A stretch of 64,000 nucleotides of DNA, taken from assembly GCF_040537815.1 (NCBI RefSeq), contig NZ_JBEWSZ010000001.1:1798001-1862000 (forward strand), read 5' to 3'. How positions within the stretch are numbered: position 1 is the stretch's first letter; each line of letters starts with the position of its first letter. Origin of the DNA: Mesorhizobium shangrilense (lineage in GTDB: Bacteria; Pseudomonadota; Alphaproteobacteria; Rhizobiales; Rhizobiaceae). This document shows, one piece after another, positions 24,444-34,199 of the stretch. Under the pieces are notes generated by a model that saw only the letters and a list, made by a program, of their open reading frames with translations, searched no databases and was not told the DNA's origin. The translations under genes and the position numbers were made by a program.

Positions 24444-26675
24444 ATGACCATTTCCAATTCCGTGCCGATCACCCCCGAGCTCATTGCCGCGCATGGGCTG
24501 AAGCCCGACGAGTATCAGCGCATTCTCGACCTTGTCGGCCGCGAACCGAGCTTTACCGAACTCGGCATCTTCTCGGCGATGTGGAACGAGCACTGCTCCT
24601 ACAAATCCTCGAAGAAGTGGCTGCGCACCCTGCCGACCACTGGCCCCCAGGTGATCCAGGGCCCCGGCGAGAATGCCGGCGTGGTCGACATCGGTGACGG
24701 CGATTGCGTCGTCTTCAAGATGGAGAGCCACAACCATCCGTCCTACATCGAGCCCTATCAGGGTGCGGCGACTGGCGTTGGCGGCATCCTGCGCGACGTC
24801 TTCACCATGGGCGCGCGGCCGATCGCGGCGATGAATGCGCTGCGCTTCGGCGCGCCGGACCATCCCAAGACCCGGCACCTCGTCTCAGGCGTGGTTTCCG
24901 GCGTCGGCGGCTATGGCAACGCCTTCGGCGTGCCGACGGTTGGCGGCGAGGTCAATTTCGACGCCCGCTATAATGGCAACATCCTGGTCAACGCCTTTGC
25001 GGCAGGCCTTGCCAAGACAGACGCTATCTTCCTGTCGGAAGCCAAGGGCGTCGGCCTGCCGGTCGTCTATCTCGGTGCCAAGACCGGCCGCGACGGCGTC
25101 GGCGGCGCCACCATGGCGTCCGCCGAATTCGACGACAAGATCGACGAGAAGCGCCCGACCGTGCAGGTCGGCGATCCCTTCACCGAGAAATGCCTGCTGG
25201 AGGCGTGCCTCGAACTGATGGCCTCGGGCGCCGTCATCGCCATCCAGGACATGGGAGCGGCCGGCCTGACCTGCTCGGCGGTCGAAATGGGTGCCAAAGG
25301 CGACCTCGGCATCGAGCTCGATCTCGACAAGGTGCCGGTGCGCGAAGAGCGCATGAGCGCCTACGAGATGATGCTTTCGGAAAGCCAGGAGCGCATGCTG
25401 ATGGTGCTGCGCCCCGAAAAGGAAAAGGAAGCCGAGGCAATCTTCCACAAATGGGGGCTCGACTTCGCCATCGTGGGCAAGACGACCGACGATCTGCGTT
25501 TTCGTATCCTGCATCAGGGCGACGAGGTCGCCAACCTGCCGATCAAGGACCTTGGCGACAAGGCGCCGGAGTACGACCGCCCCTGGACCGAGCCGAAGAA
25601 GGCGGCACCGCTTGCGGCGAATGATGTTCCGCAGGCCGATGTCGCCGATGCCTTGCTGAAACTGCTGGGCGGACCGGATCTTTCGTCGCGCCGCTGGGTC
25701 TGGGAGCAGTACGACACACTGATCCAGGGCAATTCGCTGCAGCTTCCCGGCGGCGATGCCGGCGTGGTGCGCGTCGAAGGCCATCCGACCAAGGCGCTTG
25801 CCTTCTCATCCGACGTGACGCCACGCTATTGCGAAGCCGATCCCTATGAGGGTGGCAAGCAGGCGGTGGTCGAATGCTGGCGCAACCTGACCGCTACGGG
25901 AGCGCTGCCTCTCGCCGCCACCGACAACCTGAATTTCGGCAATCCGGAACGGCCGGAGATCATGGGGCAGCTGGTCGGCGCGGTGAAAGGCATAGGCGAC
26001 GCCTGCCGCGCGCTCGGCTTCCCGATCGTCTCCGGCAATGTCTCGCTCTACAACGAGACCAATGGCCAGGGCATCCTGCCGACGCCGACGATTGGTGGCG
26101 TCGGATTGATCGCCGACTGGTCGAAGATGGTGCGGACCGGTTTCGCCGCCGAGGGCCAGATGATCCTGCTGGTCGGCGCTCCCGCTTGCTGGGGAACGCA
26201 TCTCGGCCAGTCGGTCTATTTGAGAGACATCCACGGCCGCACCGACGGCCCGCCGCCGCCGGTCGATCTCGAGCATGAGAAGCGCGTCGGCGACCATGTC
26301 CGCGCCTTGATCGCATCGGGCATCGTCACGGCGGCTCATGACGTTTCCGATGGTGGCATCGCCGTGGCGCTGGCCGAAATGGCGATGGCGTCAGGCATTG
26401 GTGCGACCGTTCCCGGGCTTGTCGGCACCGATCCGATCCCGGTCTGGTTCGGCGAGGACCAGGGCCGCTATCTCCTGACGCTGTCGGTCGATCCGCACGG
26501 CGACGAGTGGGACGCCATTCGCAAGCAGCAGGGCGAGCTTGGTATCTTCGCGCCTTGGATCGGCTCGACCGGTGGCAGCGAGCTGAAGCTTGGCGAGGCG
26601 CGCGCGATACCGGTCAGCGAATTGGCCGCGGCCCATGAAGGCTGGTTCCCGCGCTTCATGGATCAGGCCAGTTGA
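24444..26675 (+). CDS. purL: FGAM synthase large subunit PurL (small form)
   Basis: PurL of the 743-residue bacterial/archaeal small type, which uses PurS and PurQ as partners to make FGAM. Features: [20 protein letters not shown] near the N-terminus, [11 protein letters not shown] with the catalytic His, [12 protein letters not shown] and later [18 protein letters not shown] and [12 protein letters not shown]. Length and motifs are complete. It is separated from purQ by 3.8 kb of other genes. Its stop overlaps the next gene. Confidence 0.97.
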   Translation: MTISNSVPITPELIAAHGLKPDEYQRILDLVGREPSFTELGIFSAMWNEHCSYKSSKKWLRTLPTTGPQVIQGPGENAGVVDIGDGDCVVFKMESHNHPSYIEPYQGAATGVGGILRDVFTMGARPIAAMNALRFGAPDHPKTRHLVSGVVSGVGGYGNAFGVPTVGGEVNFDARYNGNILVNAFAAGLAKTDAIFLSEAKGVGLPVVYLGAKTGRDGVGGATMASAEFDDKIDEKRPTVQVGDPFTEKCLLEACLELMASGAVIAIQDMGAAGLTCSAVEMGAKGDLGIELDLDKVPVREERMSAYEMMLSESQERMLMVLRPEKEKEAEAIFHKWGLDFAIVGKTTDDLRFRILHQGDEVANLPIKDLGDKAPEYDRPWTEPKKAAPLAANDVPQADVADALLKLLGGPDLSSRRWVWEQYDTLIQGNSLQLPGGDAGVVRVEGHPTKALAFSSDVTPRYCEADPYEGGKQAVVECWRNLTATGALPLAATDNLNFGNPERPEIMGQLVGAVKGIGDACRALGFPIVSGNVSLYNETNGQGILPTPTIGGVGLIADWSKMVRTGFAAEGQMILLVGAPACWGTHLGQSVYLRDIHGRTDGPPPPVDLEHEKRVGDHVRALIASGIVTAAHDVSDGGIAVALAEMAMASGIGATVPGLVGTDPIPVWFGEDQGRYLLTLSVDPHGDEWDAIRKQQGELGIFAPWIGSTGGSELKLGEARAIPVSELAAAHEGWFPRFMDQAS

Positions 26676-27175
26676 CCGGACTGGCTGCCCGGGCGCTGCT
26701 TGCAGTCGTTTTCTGGCCGTCGCTGTTCTTCTTCTGGTTCCTCGGGCCTTTCGTCTTTTTCCTGCTGTCGACGACCTCAAGTGAGGTTTGCGCCAGGCTG
26801 GAAACGCATGGCGAGTTCCTTGCCGCGGCCAATGGCACCATCCCGATGCTGGCCGTACAGAACCTGATCTATGCTGTCCCGATCGTCTGCCTGGTGCTGT
26901 GGAACAGCCTTTCGCCGGAGCCAGCGCGGGCAAGGCATATTGTCACCTGCATCAAGCTTTTCGTCGTCGCGGCGGCTGTAGGCGCGCTGTGGGAATACGG
27001 TTCGTCACTTGTCTGCGATGGCTACGGGCAAGCGTTCTTTTCGCCGCTCTGGCGGATGACCAGCTATCTTCCCATTGTCTGCCTGATCATCAACGTTCCG
27101 CTCTACGTACTGGTGTTCAGCCTGGGCCGCACCTTCTCGACCCGCGAGGACGGGCCGGGAACTGAAGCAAGCTAG
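26672..27175 (+). CDS. Hypothetical membrane protein coupled to purL
   Basis: A protein of up to 167 residues with four predicted membrane helices: [55 protein letters not shown] and [20 protein letters not shown]. Two periplasm-side cysteines (SSEVCARLE and SSLVCDGYG) could pair. It opens with TTG at 26672, overlapping the purL stop (TTGA). No family recognised and no other evidence ties it to purine synthesis; the overlap may only reflect compact packing. Confidence 0.6.
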   Translation: MTGLAARALLAVVFWPSLFFFWFLGPFVFFLLSTTSSEVCARLETHGEFLAAANGTIPMLAVQNLIYAVPIVCLVLWNSLSPEPARARHIVTCIKLFVVAAAVGALWEYGSSLVCDGYGQAFFSPLWRMTSYLPIVCLIINVPLYVLVFSLGRTFSTREDGPGTEAS

Positions 27176-27306
27176 CATATCGGCTCAAGGCTCTTGCCTC
27201 GTGGCAATGGAACAGAGCGGCTTCAATCCGGAGCCGAAAGGCTTTAGGTTCTGGCGAGTCACATCGCATGGGCCGCTCGGCTGCCCGCTATAGACAGGAT
27301 TACGCC

Positions 27307-27540
27307 ATGGCAATGGATGCCCACGACATTGAAAAACTGATCAAGCAAGGCATTCCGGACGCCAAGGTGACGATTCGCGACCTGGCCGGCGACGGCGACC
27401 ACTATGCGGCCGAAGTGGTGGCCGAGAGCTTTCGCGGCAAAAGTCGCGTCCAGCAGCACCAGATGGTCTACAATGCGCTGCAGGGCAATATGGGCGGCGT
27501 GCTGCATGCGCTGGCGCTGCAGACCAGCGTGCCCGACTAA
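27307..27540 (+). CDS. BolA-family protein
   Basis: A 77-residue class II KH-like BolA protein. It shows IEKLIKQGIPDAKVTIRDLAGDG, the His in DGDHYAAEVVAESFRGKS used in [2Fe-2S] sharing with CGFS glutaredoxins, and QQHQMVYNALQG. ATG at 27307 (or 27313). The monothiol glutaredoxin partner gene lies 1.7 kb downstream on the same strand, separated by two unrelated genes. Likely role: iron-sulfur trafficking or iron sensing with GrxD. Confidence 0.92.
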   Translation: MAMDAHDIEKLIKQGIPDAKVTIRDLAGDGDHYAAEVVAESFRGKSRVQQHQMVYNALQGNMGGVLHALALQTSVPD

Positions 27541-27573
27541 GGCATTTTCACTCCCAACGCAGAGACGGCCGAG

Positions 27574-28302
27574 ATGACCAGCGATACGCCGATCGCCAAG
27601 CCAGCCTATGCTGCGTTTGCCGATCGCTACGATGCGCTTGCTCCAACCAAGCCGCACAACGCTCTCTACGAACGCCCGGCGTCCCTGGCCCTTGTCGGCG
27701 ATGTCGCCGGGCTCGACATCCTCGATGCCGGCTGCGGCTCCGGCATCTGCACGGAAAAACTGGCTCGTGCCGGCGGTCGTATCCATGCCTTCGACGTCAC
27801 GCCGGAAATGACGGCATTGGCCCGCCAGCGATGCGCGGGGCTCGATGTGGCTATCCGGGAAGGCGACATGTCGAAGCCGCTGGACTGGATTGCCGATGGC
27901 AGTGTCGACGGCGTGCTTTGCTCGCTGGCACTCGACTATGTCGAGAACCTCCAGCCGGTCTTCGCTGAATTCCACCGCGTCTCCCGGCCTGGCGGCTGGC
28001 TGGTCTTCTCCATGGGGCACCCCATGCGTGACTGGGCGGATGTTCGCACCAGAGGCCGGAAGACCTATTTCGAAACCAATCGCTGGGGCATGTACTGGAG
28101 CGGCTTTGGTGAACCCAATCCCTATGTCGAATCCTATCGCAGGCCGCTTGGCGACATCCTCAACGGTCTTGCCGGCACTGGCTGGACACTCGACCGCTTC
28201 GTCGAGCCGCATCCCGTCCCTGAAATGGAAGCCGTCGACCCCCGGCATTTTGCCGAACTGAGCCTGGCACCCGCGTTCATTTGCGTACGCGCGCGCAAAT
28301 AA
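27574..28302 (+). CDS. Class I SAM-dependent methyltransferase
   Basis: A 242-residue methyltransferase. Motif I is ILDAGCGSGICTEKLA (residues 48-63), followed by the acidic strand HAFDVTPEM and motif post I REGDMSKPLDW, then motif II DGVLCSLALDYVENL and motif III HRVSRPGGWLVFSM. It resembles UbiE/COQ5-like small-molecule methyltransferases but the substrate is unknown. It starts 33 nt after bolA and is convergent with the glycosidase-like gene, 6 nt apart. Confidence 0.9.
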   Translation: MTSDTPIAKPAYAAFADRYDALAPTKPHNALYERPASLALVGDVAGLDILDAGCGSGICTEKLARAGGRIHAFDVTPEMTALARQRCAGLDVAIREGDMSKPLDWIADGSVDGVLCSLALDYVENLQPVFAEFHRVSRPGGWLVFSMGHPMRDWADVRTRGRKTYFETNRWGMYWSGFGEPNPYVESYRRPLGDILNGLAGTGWTLDRFVEPHPVPEMEAVDPRHFAELSLAPAFICVRARK

Positions 28303-28308
28303 AGTCTG

Positions 28309-29106
28309 TCACTCGCGCTTCGCCGACACGGCGATGATCGGGCCGGCGGGAAACTTTCCGCCAACGATCATCCTGCTGCCATCGGAGAGCGCCGAAATAG
28401 CTCCGTCAAAAAACAGCGCATTGGGGCACTGGAGCGCGTCGCGGAACAGGCGCGCGAAGCTGCCGAGACTGACCTGCGAACGCGAGATCGCCAGCACGAT
28501 GGTGCCGTTGACCCGGACGCCAACACCGTTGCGGATGAAACGCGATGTGCCGTTCTCTTCGAAACGCGGATGGATCTGGCCATCGATGACCAGCATCGGG
28601 CCGGACTGGGTGGCGAACATCGCCTCGGGCTTCGCGGCGGCGAATGCCGTCGTTTCCATGACCGCCGCTTTGCCGTCCTTTCCGATCATGAAGACGCCAT
28701 TGGGCTTCAGGAAGAAATTGCCGGCGCCGTCGGCGAGGTTGAGCGGCGCTACCTCCTGCCCGTTTTCGACGAGAAGTCCGACCGGCGCCAGGTCCTCGTG
28801 ATACATGCCGGCGTTCATGGCCAGCAGGATCGGCCTGCCCTGCGCCGACATCGCCTTGTCGAATGTCTCCAGCGAGCCGAAGGCCTTGCCGCCACTGCCC
28901 TTGAGGAAGACAGCAACGTCGTAACCGCGAGGGTCAATCTCGCAGACGACATAGGGGACAGCGTCGAAATCGAGATTGCGGCAAGGCCCAGGCAATTCGC
29001 CGCCGACCACAATGGGCGGTCGCACCGGGGGACGCCACCAGATCAAAGCCAGCGAAACAACAAGAACGACGGTCAGCAATCCGGCGAGGTATCTGGTTTT
29101 CATCAT
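28309..29106 (-). CDS. Phosphodiester glycosidase (NAGPA/DUF2233) domain protein, membrane-anchored
   Basis: A 264-265-residue protein with an N-terminal membrane anchor or signal ([19 protein letters not shown]) and an exported NAGPA/DUF2233 domain. Signatures are [50 protein letters not shown] and [12 protein letters not shown]. The domain in animals uncovers mannose 6-phosphate; bacterial members act on exopolysaccharide or envelope phosphodiesters in most cases unproved. Start at 29106 or 29103. It lies between bolA/methyltransferase and grxD but on the opposite strand. Confidence 0.88.
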   Translation of the reverse strand: MMKTRYLAGLLTVVLVVSLALIWWRPPVRPPIVVGGELPGPCRNLDFDAVPYVVCEIDPRGYDVAVFLKGSGGKAFGSLETFDKAMSAQGRPILLAMNAGMYHEDLAPVGLLVENGQEVAPLNLADGAGNFFLKPNGVFMIGKDGKAAVMETTAFAAAKPEAMFATQSGPMLVIDGQIHPRFEENGTSRFIRNGVGVRVNGTIVLAISRSQVSLGSFARLFRDALQCPNALFFDGAISALSDGSRMIVGGKFPAGPIIAVSAKRE

Positions 29107-29267
29107 TCTTCATGGAAAATGGGAGCCCTGCGCGCTTGGCCCAACACCAGGCCATCCCTTACGCCATTTCAGCCTCAGTGCGGCAAACGTCTTGTTTCGG
29201 GCAACCTATGGGTTTATTTGAAAGATATGTTTCGAGCCTGACTCCCACAGGCGTGAAAGGATTCTTC

Positions 29268-29603
29268 ATGAGCGGTATCAATGACTACATCGACAACGAA
29301 GTGAAGGGCAACGACGTCGTGCTCTTCATGAAGGGCACGCCCGGTTTCCCGCAGTGCGGATTTTCCGGCCAGGTTGTCCAGATCCTCGACTATATCGGCG
29401 CCGACTACAAAGGCGTGAACGTGCTGGACTCGGCCGAACTGCGCCAGGGCATCAAGGAATATTCCAACTGGCCGACGATCCCGCAGCTCTACGTCAAGGG
29501 TGAATTCGTCGGCGGCTGCGACATCATCCGCGAGATGTTCCAGGCAGGCGAACTGCAGACGTTCCTCGTCGAGAAGGGCGTGAGCGTCAAAGGCGCCGCC
29601 TGA
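29268..29603 (+). CDS. grxD: Monothiol glutaredoxin Grx4
   Basis: A 111-residue CGFS-type monothiol glutaredoxin that binds a [2Fe-2S] cluster with glutathione and passes it to targets, often in complex with BolA. The active site PQCGFS has Cys30; KGTPGFP, the WPTIPQLYV cis-Pro region and GGCDIIREM for glutathione binding are all present. ATG at 29268, GAAAGGA upstream. A strong terminator follows. Confidence 0.96.
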   Translation: MSGINDYIDNEVKGNDVVLFMKGTPGFPQCGFSGQVVQILDYIGADYKGVNVLDSAELRQGIKEYSNWPTIPQLYVKGEFVGGCDIIREMFQAGELQTFLVEKGVSVKGAA

Positions 29604-29645
29604 GTTCTGCTTTGTTGTCCCGGCTTCCGGGAAATGAGACGAGCC

Positions 29646-29677
29646 AATGCGCCGGCCCGCCGGCGCATTTTCGTTTG
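29646..29677 (+). terminator. Rho-independent terminator of grxD
   Basis: AATGCGCCGG pairs perfectly with CCGGCGCATT around CCCG, then TTTCGTTT. It lies 43 nt after grxD and ahead of the MFS gene. Confidence 0.85.
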
Positions 29678-29693
29678 AAAGATCGGATTTACC

Positions 29694-30962
29694 GTGGACC
29701 AGCCAACCGTAGCGCCGCAATCGGCAAGCAAACTGCCCATTCCGCGCTGGGAGTTCATCGCGCTGTGCGCGGCGCTGATGGCGCTGAATTCGCTGGCCAT
29801 CGACATCATGCTGCCGGCCCTGCAGCAGATCGGTGCCTCGCTTGGCGTCGAGAATGAAAACCACCGCCAATATGTGGTCACGGCCTATATTCTGGGCTTT
29901 GGCGGCGGGCAGCTTTTCTTCGGGCCGATCTCCGACCGCTTCGGACGCCGCGCGCCGCTGGTCGCCGGGCTGGTGATCTATGTTGCGGCGGCCGCCGCGG
30001 CCGCCGTCGCGCCAAGCTTCGAAACACTTCTGCTGTGCCGGGTCGTGCAGGGCATCGGTGCGGCCGCGACCCGCGTCATTGCAGTCTCGATCGTGCGCGA
30101 TACGTTCGACGGCCGGCGCATGGCCGAGGTGATGTCGCTGATCTTCATGGTGTTCATGGCCATTCCGGTCATCGCTCCCGGCATCGGCCAGTTCATCATG
30201 CTGTTCGCGACGTGGCATTGGATCTTCATCACCATGGCGGTGGGGGCACTGTTCGTCTCCGCCTGGTCGCTGCTGCGCCTGCCGGAAACGCTGCATCCTG
30301 AATACCGCCGGCCGCTGACGGCATCATCCATTCTTGGCGGTTTTCGCATCGTGCTCACCAATCGCATCGCGCTCTGCTACGCCTTTGCCAGCACCTTCGT
30401 CTTCGCCGCGATGTTCGGCTTCATCGCCTCGGCACAGCAGATCTACGTCGACATATTCCACGTCGGCGAGATGTTCCCGGTCATCTTCGCGGGTGTCGCC
30501 GGCGTGCTCGCCTTCTCCAACTATCTGAACTCGCGCCTTGTCGGTCGCATCGGCATGCGCCGCCTGTCGCAAAGCGCGCTGCTGCTGTTTCTGGTCATCA
30601 GCCTCGCCTGGCTGGTCGTGTCGCTGGAAATAAAGATGCCGCTTTGGCTATTCGTCACCTTCTTTGCCAGCGCCATGCTTCCATTCGGTGCACTCGGCGC
30701 CAATTTCAACGCCCTGGCGATGGAGCCGCTGGGTGCGCTGGCCGGCACGGCGTCATCCATCCTGGGTTTCATGCAGACGTTTCTCGGCGGCATTCTCGGC
30801 ACGCTGATCGGCCAGGCCTTCAACGGCACGGTGACGCCGCTCGCCGCCGGCTTCTGCAGCGTGTCGGTGGCGGCGCTGCTGATGATCCTGCTTGCCGAGC
30901 GGGGCAAGATGTTCCAGCCGCACAACCCACCTGTTTCAGGGCACGTCACCGACCTGCACTAA
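29694..30962 (+). CDS. MFS drug exporter, Bcr/CflA type
   Basis: A 422-residue 12-helix major facilitator. The Bcr/CflA pattern is clear: LCAALMALNSLAIDIMLPAL in helix 1, the loop 2-3 motif GPISDRFGRRAPLV, CRVVQGIGAAATRVIAVSIVRD in helix 4 (motif C-like region) and GLIGQAFNGTVTP late. Starts with GTG at 29694. Such carriers expel drugs or peptides using the proton gradient. It begins shortly after the grxD terminator, so likely has its own promoter. Confidence 0.92.
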   Translation: MDQPTVAPQSASKLPIPRWEFIALCAALMALNSLAIDIMLPALQQIGASLGVENENHRQYVVTAYILGFGGGQLFFGPISDRFGRRAPLVAGLVIYVAAAAAAAVAPSFETLLLCRVVQGIGAAATRVIAVSIVRDTFDGRRMAEVMSLIFMVFMAIPVIAPGIGQFIMLFATWHWIFITMAVGALFVSAWSLLRLPETLHPEYRRPLTASSILGGFRIVLTNRIALCYAFASTFVFAAMFGFIASAQQIYVDIFHVGEMFPVIFAGVAGVLAFSNYLNSRLVGRIGMRRLSQSALLLFLVISLAWLVVSLEIKMPLWLFVTFFASAMLPFGALGANFNALAMEPLGALAGTASSILGFMQTFLGGILGTLIGQAFNGTVTPLAAGFCSVSVAALLMILLAERGKMFQPHNPPVSGHVTDLH

Positions 30963-31009
30963 ACTATTGTTTGTCGGTCGGCAGCCTGCTGGCCGGGCGC
31001 GAATTAATC

Positions 31010-31837
31010 CTATTCCGCCCAGAGTTCGCGGCGCAGTTCCCGCCAGCTTTCCTCGTCGGGCGCAACGAGAAGGCCGCCGTCGATATGTGAAGGCAGATAG
31101 GGGCTGCCGTCGAAGCGGGCGGAATAGCCGCCAGCCTCGGCATGGATCAGCGCGCCGGCCAGATGGTCCCAAGGCATCAGCTTGTTGTAGACGACGAAGT
31201 GGCCATGGCCGCTCGCCAGCAATCGGTATTCGTGCGCTGCGCAGCGATAGGCGAATTGCGACAGCGTCTTGGTCTGGTTGCGCGCCAGGCGTGAGCGCTC
31301 GGGCTCGGCCATGTACTGCCAGGAGACGGAGCCGGTCATTTCCGCGATCGGCACGGGTGCTGCGATCGCAACCTTCTCCAGGCTGCCATAAGAGTGCTGT
31401 ATGTGGCTCCCGGCGCCCTTCGCACCGATCAGCCAGTCCTTGCCGACGGGATCGTGAATGATGCCGGCTACCGTTTCGCCCTTCACCACCACGGCCAGCA
31501 TGACGCCGAACAACGGCATGCCAGAGGCGAAATTGAACGTGCCGTCGACCGGGTCGATGACGAAAGCGAGGTCGGCGTCGCCGAGCCCCTGCAGCAGTGC
31601 CGGATTATCAGAGCAGGCCTCCTCGCCGACGATCATCGCCGACGGGTAGCGCTCGTGCAGCCTGGCGGTGATCAGCCGCTCGGCGTTCACATCCGCCTCC
31701 GTCACCAGATCCGCAGCCGAGGTCTTCTGGCGGATATCGCCCGTGCCCAGCCGGCGAAAACGCGGCATGATTTCCGTTTCGGCCGCCTCGGCAAGCAAGG
31801 TTGCGAGCCGGTCGATCGCGGTATCGTCAAATCTCAT
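31010..31837 (-). CDS. Inositol monophosphatase family protein
   Basis: A 275-residue Mg-dependent phosphatase fold. Metal sites: GEE at 71-73, IDPVDGT at 94-100 and [16 protein letters not shown] near the C-terminus; [13 protein letters not shown] near residue 37 also fits. These may act on inositol phosphate, histidinol phosphate or PAP; the exact substrate cannot be chosen. The ATG at 31837 ([10 protein letters not shown]) overlaps the ttcA stop by 11 nt, so the two are cotranscribed. Confidence 0.92.
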   Translation of the reverse strand: MRFDDTAIDRLATLLAEAAETEIMPRFRRLGTGDIRQKTSAADLVTEADVNAERLITARLHERYPSAMIVGEEACSDNPALLQGLGDADLAFVIDPVDGTFNFASGMPLFGVMLAVVVKGETVAGIIHDPVGKDWLIGAKGAGSHIQHSYGSLEKVAIAAPVPIAEMTGSVSWQYMAEPERSRLARNQTKTLSQFAYRCAAHEYRLLASGHGHFVVYNKLMPWDHLAGALIHAEAGGYSARFDGSPYLPSHIDGGLLVAPDEESWRELRRELWAE

Positions 31838-32705
31838 CGGGATTATCTTGCCGTTCGCCGAGGGTTTCGTTGAGGCTCGCGAAATCAAACAGCTTCCGGT
31901 CGAGCAGGTGTGATGGTCGGGTGTTGGAGAGCGCGCGGAGCATCGTGTCCTTGCGCCCGGGCATGCGTTTCTCGATATCGTCCAGCATTGCCTTCATGGC
32001 ATTGCGCTGCAGCCCTTCCTGGCTGCCGCAGAGGTCGCAAGGGATGATCGGAAAGCGCATGGCGTCGGCGAATTTTTCGAGGTCGGCCTCCGCGCAATAG
32101 CTCAACGGCCTGAGCACCATGACGTCGCCTTCGTCATTGAGCAGCTTTGGCGGCATGGCGGCGAGGCGACCGCCATGGAAGAGATTCATGAAGAAGGTCT
32201 CGAGAATGTCCTCGCGATGATGGCCGAGCACCAGCGCCGAGCACCCCTCCTCTCGCGCGATGCGATAGAGATGGCCGCGCCGCAGGCGCGAGCACAGCGA
32301 GCAATAGGTGCTGCCTTCGGGAAGCTTGTCGGTGACGACCGAATAGGTGTCCTGGTATTCGATGCGATGCGCAATGCCATGGGCATTGAGGTAGTCCGGC
32401 AATATGTGTTTTGGAAAATTCGGCTGGCCTTGGTCGAGATTGCAGGCCAGCAGTTCAACCGGCAGAAGTCCGCGCCATTTGAGGTCCAGCAGCAGGGCGA
32501 GCAAGCCGTAGGAATCCTTGCCGCCCGACAGCGCGACCAGCCAGCGATCGCCTGGCCTCACCATCGAGAAATCCTCGATCGCCTGGCGGGTGAGCCGCAG
32601 CAGCCGCTTGCGCAGCTTGTTGAATTCTACCGATGACGGCACGTCGGCGAACAGCGGATGAAAGCCGCCTTCGACGTCGGCGATTGGCTCTGACAACATG
32701 TTCAT
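31827..32705 (-). CDS. ttcA: tRNA 2-thiocytidine(32) synthetase TtcA
   Basis: A 292-residue PP-loop ATPase that thiolates C32 of certain tRNAs using a [4Fe-4S] cluster. The PP-loop is [11 protein letters not shown]; the two cluster-binding CxxC motifs are [10 protein letters not shown] and [28 protein letters not shown] is characteristic of TtcA. It depends on the Fe-S machinery encoded elsewhere in the window. Upstream is rpsD. Confidence 0.95.
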   Translation of the reverse strand: MNMLSEPIADVEGGFHPLFADVPSSVEFNKLRKRLLRLTRQAIEDFSMVRPGDRWLVALSGGKDSYGLLALLLDLKWRGLLPVELLACNLDQGQPNFPKHILPDYLNAHGIAHRIEYQDTYSVVTDKLPEGSTYCSLCSRLRRGHLYRIAREEGCSALVLGHHREDILETFFMNLFHGGRLAAMPPKLLNDEGDVMVLRPLSYCAEADLEKFADAMRFPIIPCDLCGSQEGLQRNAMKAMLDDIEKRMPGRKDTMLRALSNTRPSHLLDRKLFDFASLNETLGERQDNPDEI

Positions 32706-32757
32706 GGCGCGGCGCTTTCAGTGAACCCGAGCGCCCGGATTAGCGGACATGGCCAGC

Positions 32758-32786
32758 AAAGAAAAGGCCGCCTCAAAGGGCGGCCT
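32758..32786 (-). terminator. Rho-independent terminator of rpsD
   Basis: On the minus strand AGGCCGCC pairs with GGCGGCCT around CTTTGA, followed by TTTTCTTTG. It lies 27 nt after the rpsD stop and separates it from ttcA. Confidence 0.88.
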
Positions 32787-32813
32787 CTCCTGATATCGAA
32801 AAACGGGGGTCGA

Positions 32814-33431
32814 TCAGCGCGAATAGAATTCGACGACCAGGTTCGGTTCCATCTGCACCGCGAACGGAACGTCGGCCAGGCCGGGGATGCGCGAGAAGGT
32901 CGCGACCATCTTGTTGTGATCGGCTTCGATGTAATCGGGCACGTCGCGCTCGGCCAGGCCCACCGCTTCCAGAACGATGACCAGTTGCTTCGACTTCTCG
33001 CGCACTTCAACGACGTCGCCCGGCTTGCAGCGGTACGAACCGATGTTGACGCGCTTGCCGTTGACGTTGACGTGGCCGTGGTTGACGAACTGACGGGCAG
33101 CGAAAATGGTCGGCACGAACTTGGCGCGATAGACGACCGCGTCCAGACGCGACTCGAGCAGGCCGATCAGGTTCTCGGAGGTGTCGCCCTTGCGGCGGTC
33201 GGCCTCTTCATAGACCTTGCGGAACTGCTTTTCCGAAACGTCGCCATAGTGACCCTTCAGCTTCTGCTTGGCGCGCAGCTGCAGGCCGAAATCGGAAAGC
33301 TTGCCCTTGCGGCGCTGGCCGTGCTGGCCCGGGCCATATTCACGCTTGTTGACCGGGGACTTCGGGCGGCCCCAGATGTTTTCGCCGAGACGGCGGTCGA
33401 TCTTGTACTTCGCGGATTCGCGCTTGCTCAT
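32814..33431 (-). CDS. rpsD: 30S ribosomal protein S4
   Basis: S4, 205 residues, a primary 16S rRNA-binding protein. The N-terminal [20 protein letters not shown] and [18 protein letters not shown] are the alphaproteobacterial form without the zinc-binding cysteines; the S4 RNA-binding domain follows with [21 protein letters not shown]. It is monocistronic, as usual in rhizobia, with its own promoter-like region and a terminator. Confidence 0.98.
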   Translation of the reverse strand: MSKRESAKYKIDRRLGENIWGRPKSPVNKREYGPGQHGQRRKGKLSDFGLQLRAKQKLKGHYGDVSEKQFRKVYEEADRRKGDTSENLIGLLESRLDAVVYRAKFVPTIFAARQFVNHGHVNVNGKRVNIGSYRCKPGDVVEVREKSKQLVIVLEAVGLAERDVPDYIEADHNKMVATFSRIPGLADVPFAVQMEPNLVVEFYSR

Positions 33432-33612
33432 CGCATTCCCTTTTCAAAACAAACCACCCGGAACCTCATGGTCCGGGTGAAGGAAACGCGCCCTCCTCTG
33501 GCCCCCGTTTTCGAGGCCTGACAGGGCTTTCCCACGCAACGCGGCGGAAAGCCCACGGGACACGTCATTTCAAACAAGACCGGAATCGGCTAGGCTGATT
33601 GGTCTTGCGTAT

Positions 33613-33659
33613 ACAAAAGAAACCACCGGGCATTGCGGCCCGGTGTTGTCGGGGTGGTT
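33613..33659 (-). promoter_or_regulatory. Leader hairpin with T-rich tail upstream of rpsD (attenuator-like)
   Basis: On the minus strand ACCGGG pairs with CCCGGT, extended by a G/C flank, and is followed by GGTTTCTTTTG. An outer pair, AACCACC with GGTGGTT, could compete. It starts only a few nucleotides after a promoter-like -10 site, about 180 nt ahead of the rpsD start. It may be an attenuator or the end of a very short RNA. Confidence 0.45.
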
Positions 33660-33683
33660 AGACGGAGTTTCATCCGCTGTCAA
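33655..33683 (-). promoter_or_regulatory. Predicted promoter for rpsD
   Basis: A consensus -35 TTGACA (preceded by C, the alphaproteobacterial CTTGAC form) is followed after exactly 17 nt by TAACCA as a weak -10. Orientation and position suit rpsD. Confidence 0.5.
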
Positions 33684-33808
33684 GCTTGTCACTGGAATGG
33701 CTGACGGCAACCATACAACATTTTCGACGTTGATGCCGTGCCTGATATGGCTGAGGGTTGCGCCAACGGCATCAGGAAGGAACTGGAGCGAGAGGAGCCC
33801 TACTAAAC

Positions 33809-34006
33809 ATGAAAAAGTTCTTCCTTACCCTGGCCGGCGCGGCAGTGCTGGCAGGTTCTATGGCGGTTGCGCCGGAACCGGCAATGGCAAGGCACTGGCA
33901 TGGCCATAAACCGGTTTGCCGCATCATCGTGAAAAAGAGGGTCGTTTGGCGGCATGGCCACCGCAGGGTCATCGTCGAGAGGGTGCGCCACTGCCATCGT
34001 TGGTAG
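33809..34006 (+). CDS. Small exported His/Arg-rich protein
   Basis: A 65-residue protein. Residues 1-27 form a Sec signal peptide (FFLTLAGAAVLAGSMAVAP, cleavage after AMA). The mature ~38 residues are very basic and rich in His, Arg and Trp (HWHGHKP, VVWRHGHRRVIVERVRHCHRW) with two cysteines. Similar small periplasmic peptides are common in rhizobia, without known role; metal or polyanion binding is conceivable. GAGAGGAG lies upstream of the ATG and a hairpin follows. Confidence 0.7.
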   Translation: MKKFFLTLAGAAVLAGSMAVAPEPAMARHWHGHKPVCRIIVKKRVVWRHGHRRVIVERVRHCHRW

Positions 34007-34065
34007 ACGGTCCATTCTCGTGATTCCAATTGGATCGCGCACGACGGTGTCGGCATAAAGTTTGC

Positions 34066-34100
34066 ATAGGGCCTGCGAAACACCTCGCGGGCCCTATTTC
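34066..34100 (+). terminator. Hairpin terminator after the small exported protein
   Basis: ATAGGGCCTGCG pairs with CGCGGGCCCTAT (one wobble) around an 8-nt loop, followed by TTTC. It lies 60 nt after the small gene. Confidence 0.65.
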
Positions 34101-34199
34101 ATGGTGAGGCGTGGTTGCGGGGCTCCGCCAAGCTGCCTTGACGCCCTACGACCACACAAAGCCAGACAGGAACCAGACAGGAAGATGGAGGAGACACAT

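Larger units (their letters stand above)
33432..33808. other. Intergenic region of 377 bases: rpsD leader and promoter
   Basis: No protein gene is supported. The region holds the rpsD upstream sequence, a hairpin with a T-rich tail at about 33613-33659 and a promoter-like pair at 33655-33683, both oriented toward rpsD. The remaining part upstream of the small gene at 33809 shows no clear signal beyond its GAGAGGAG ribosome site. Confidence 0.5.
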
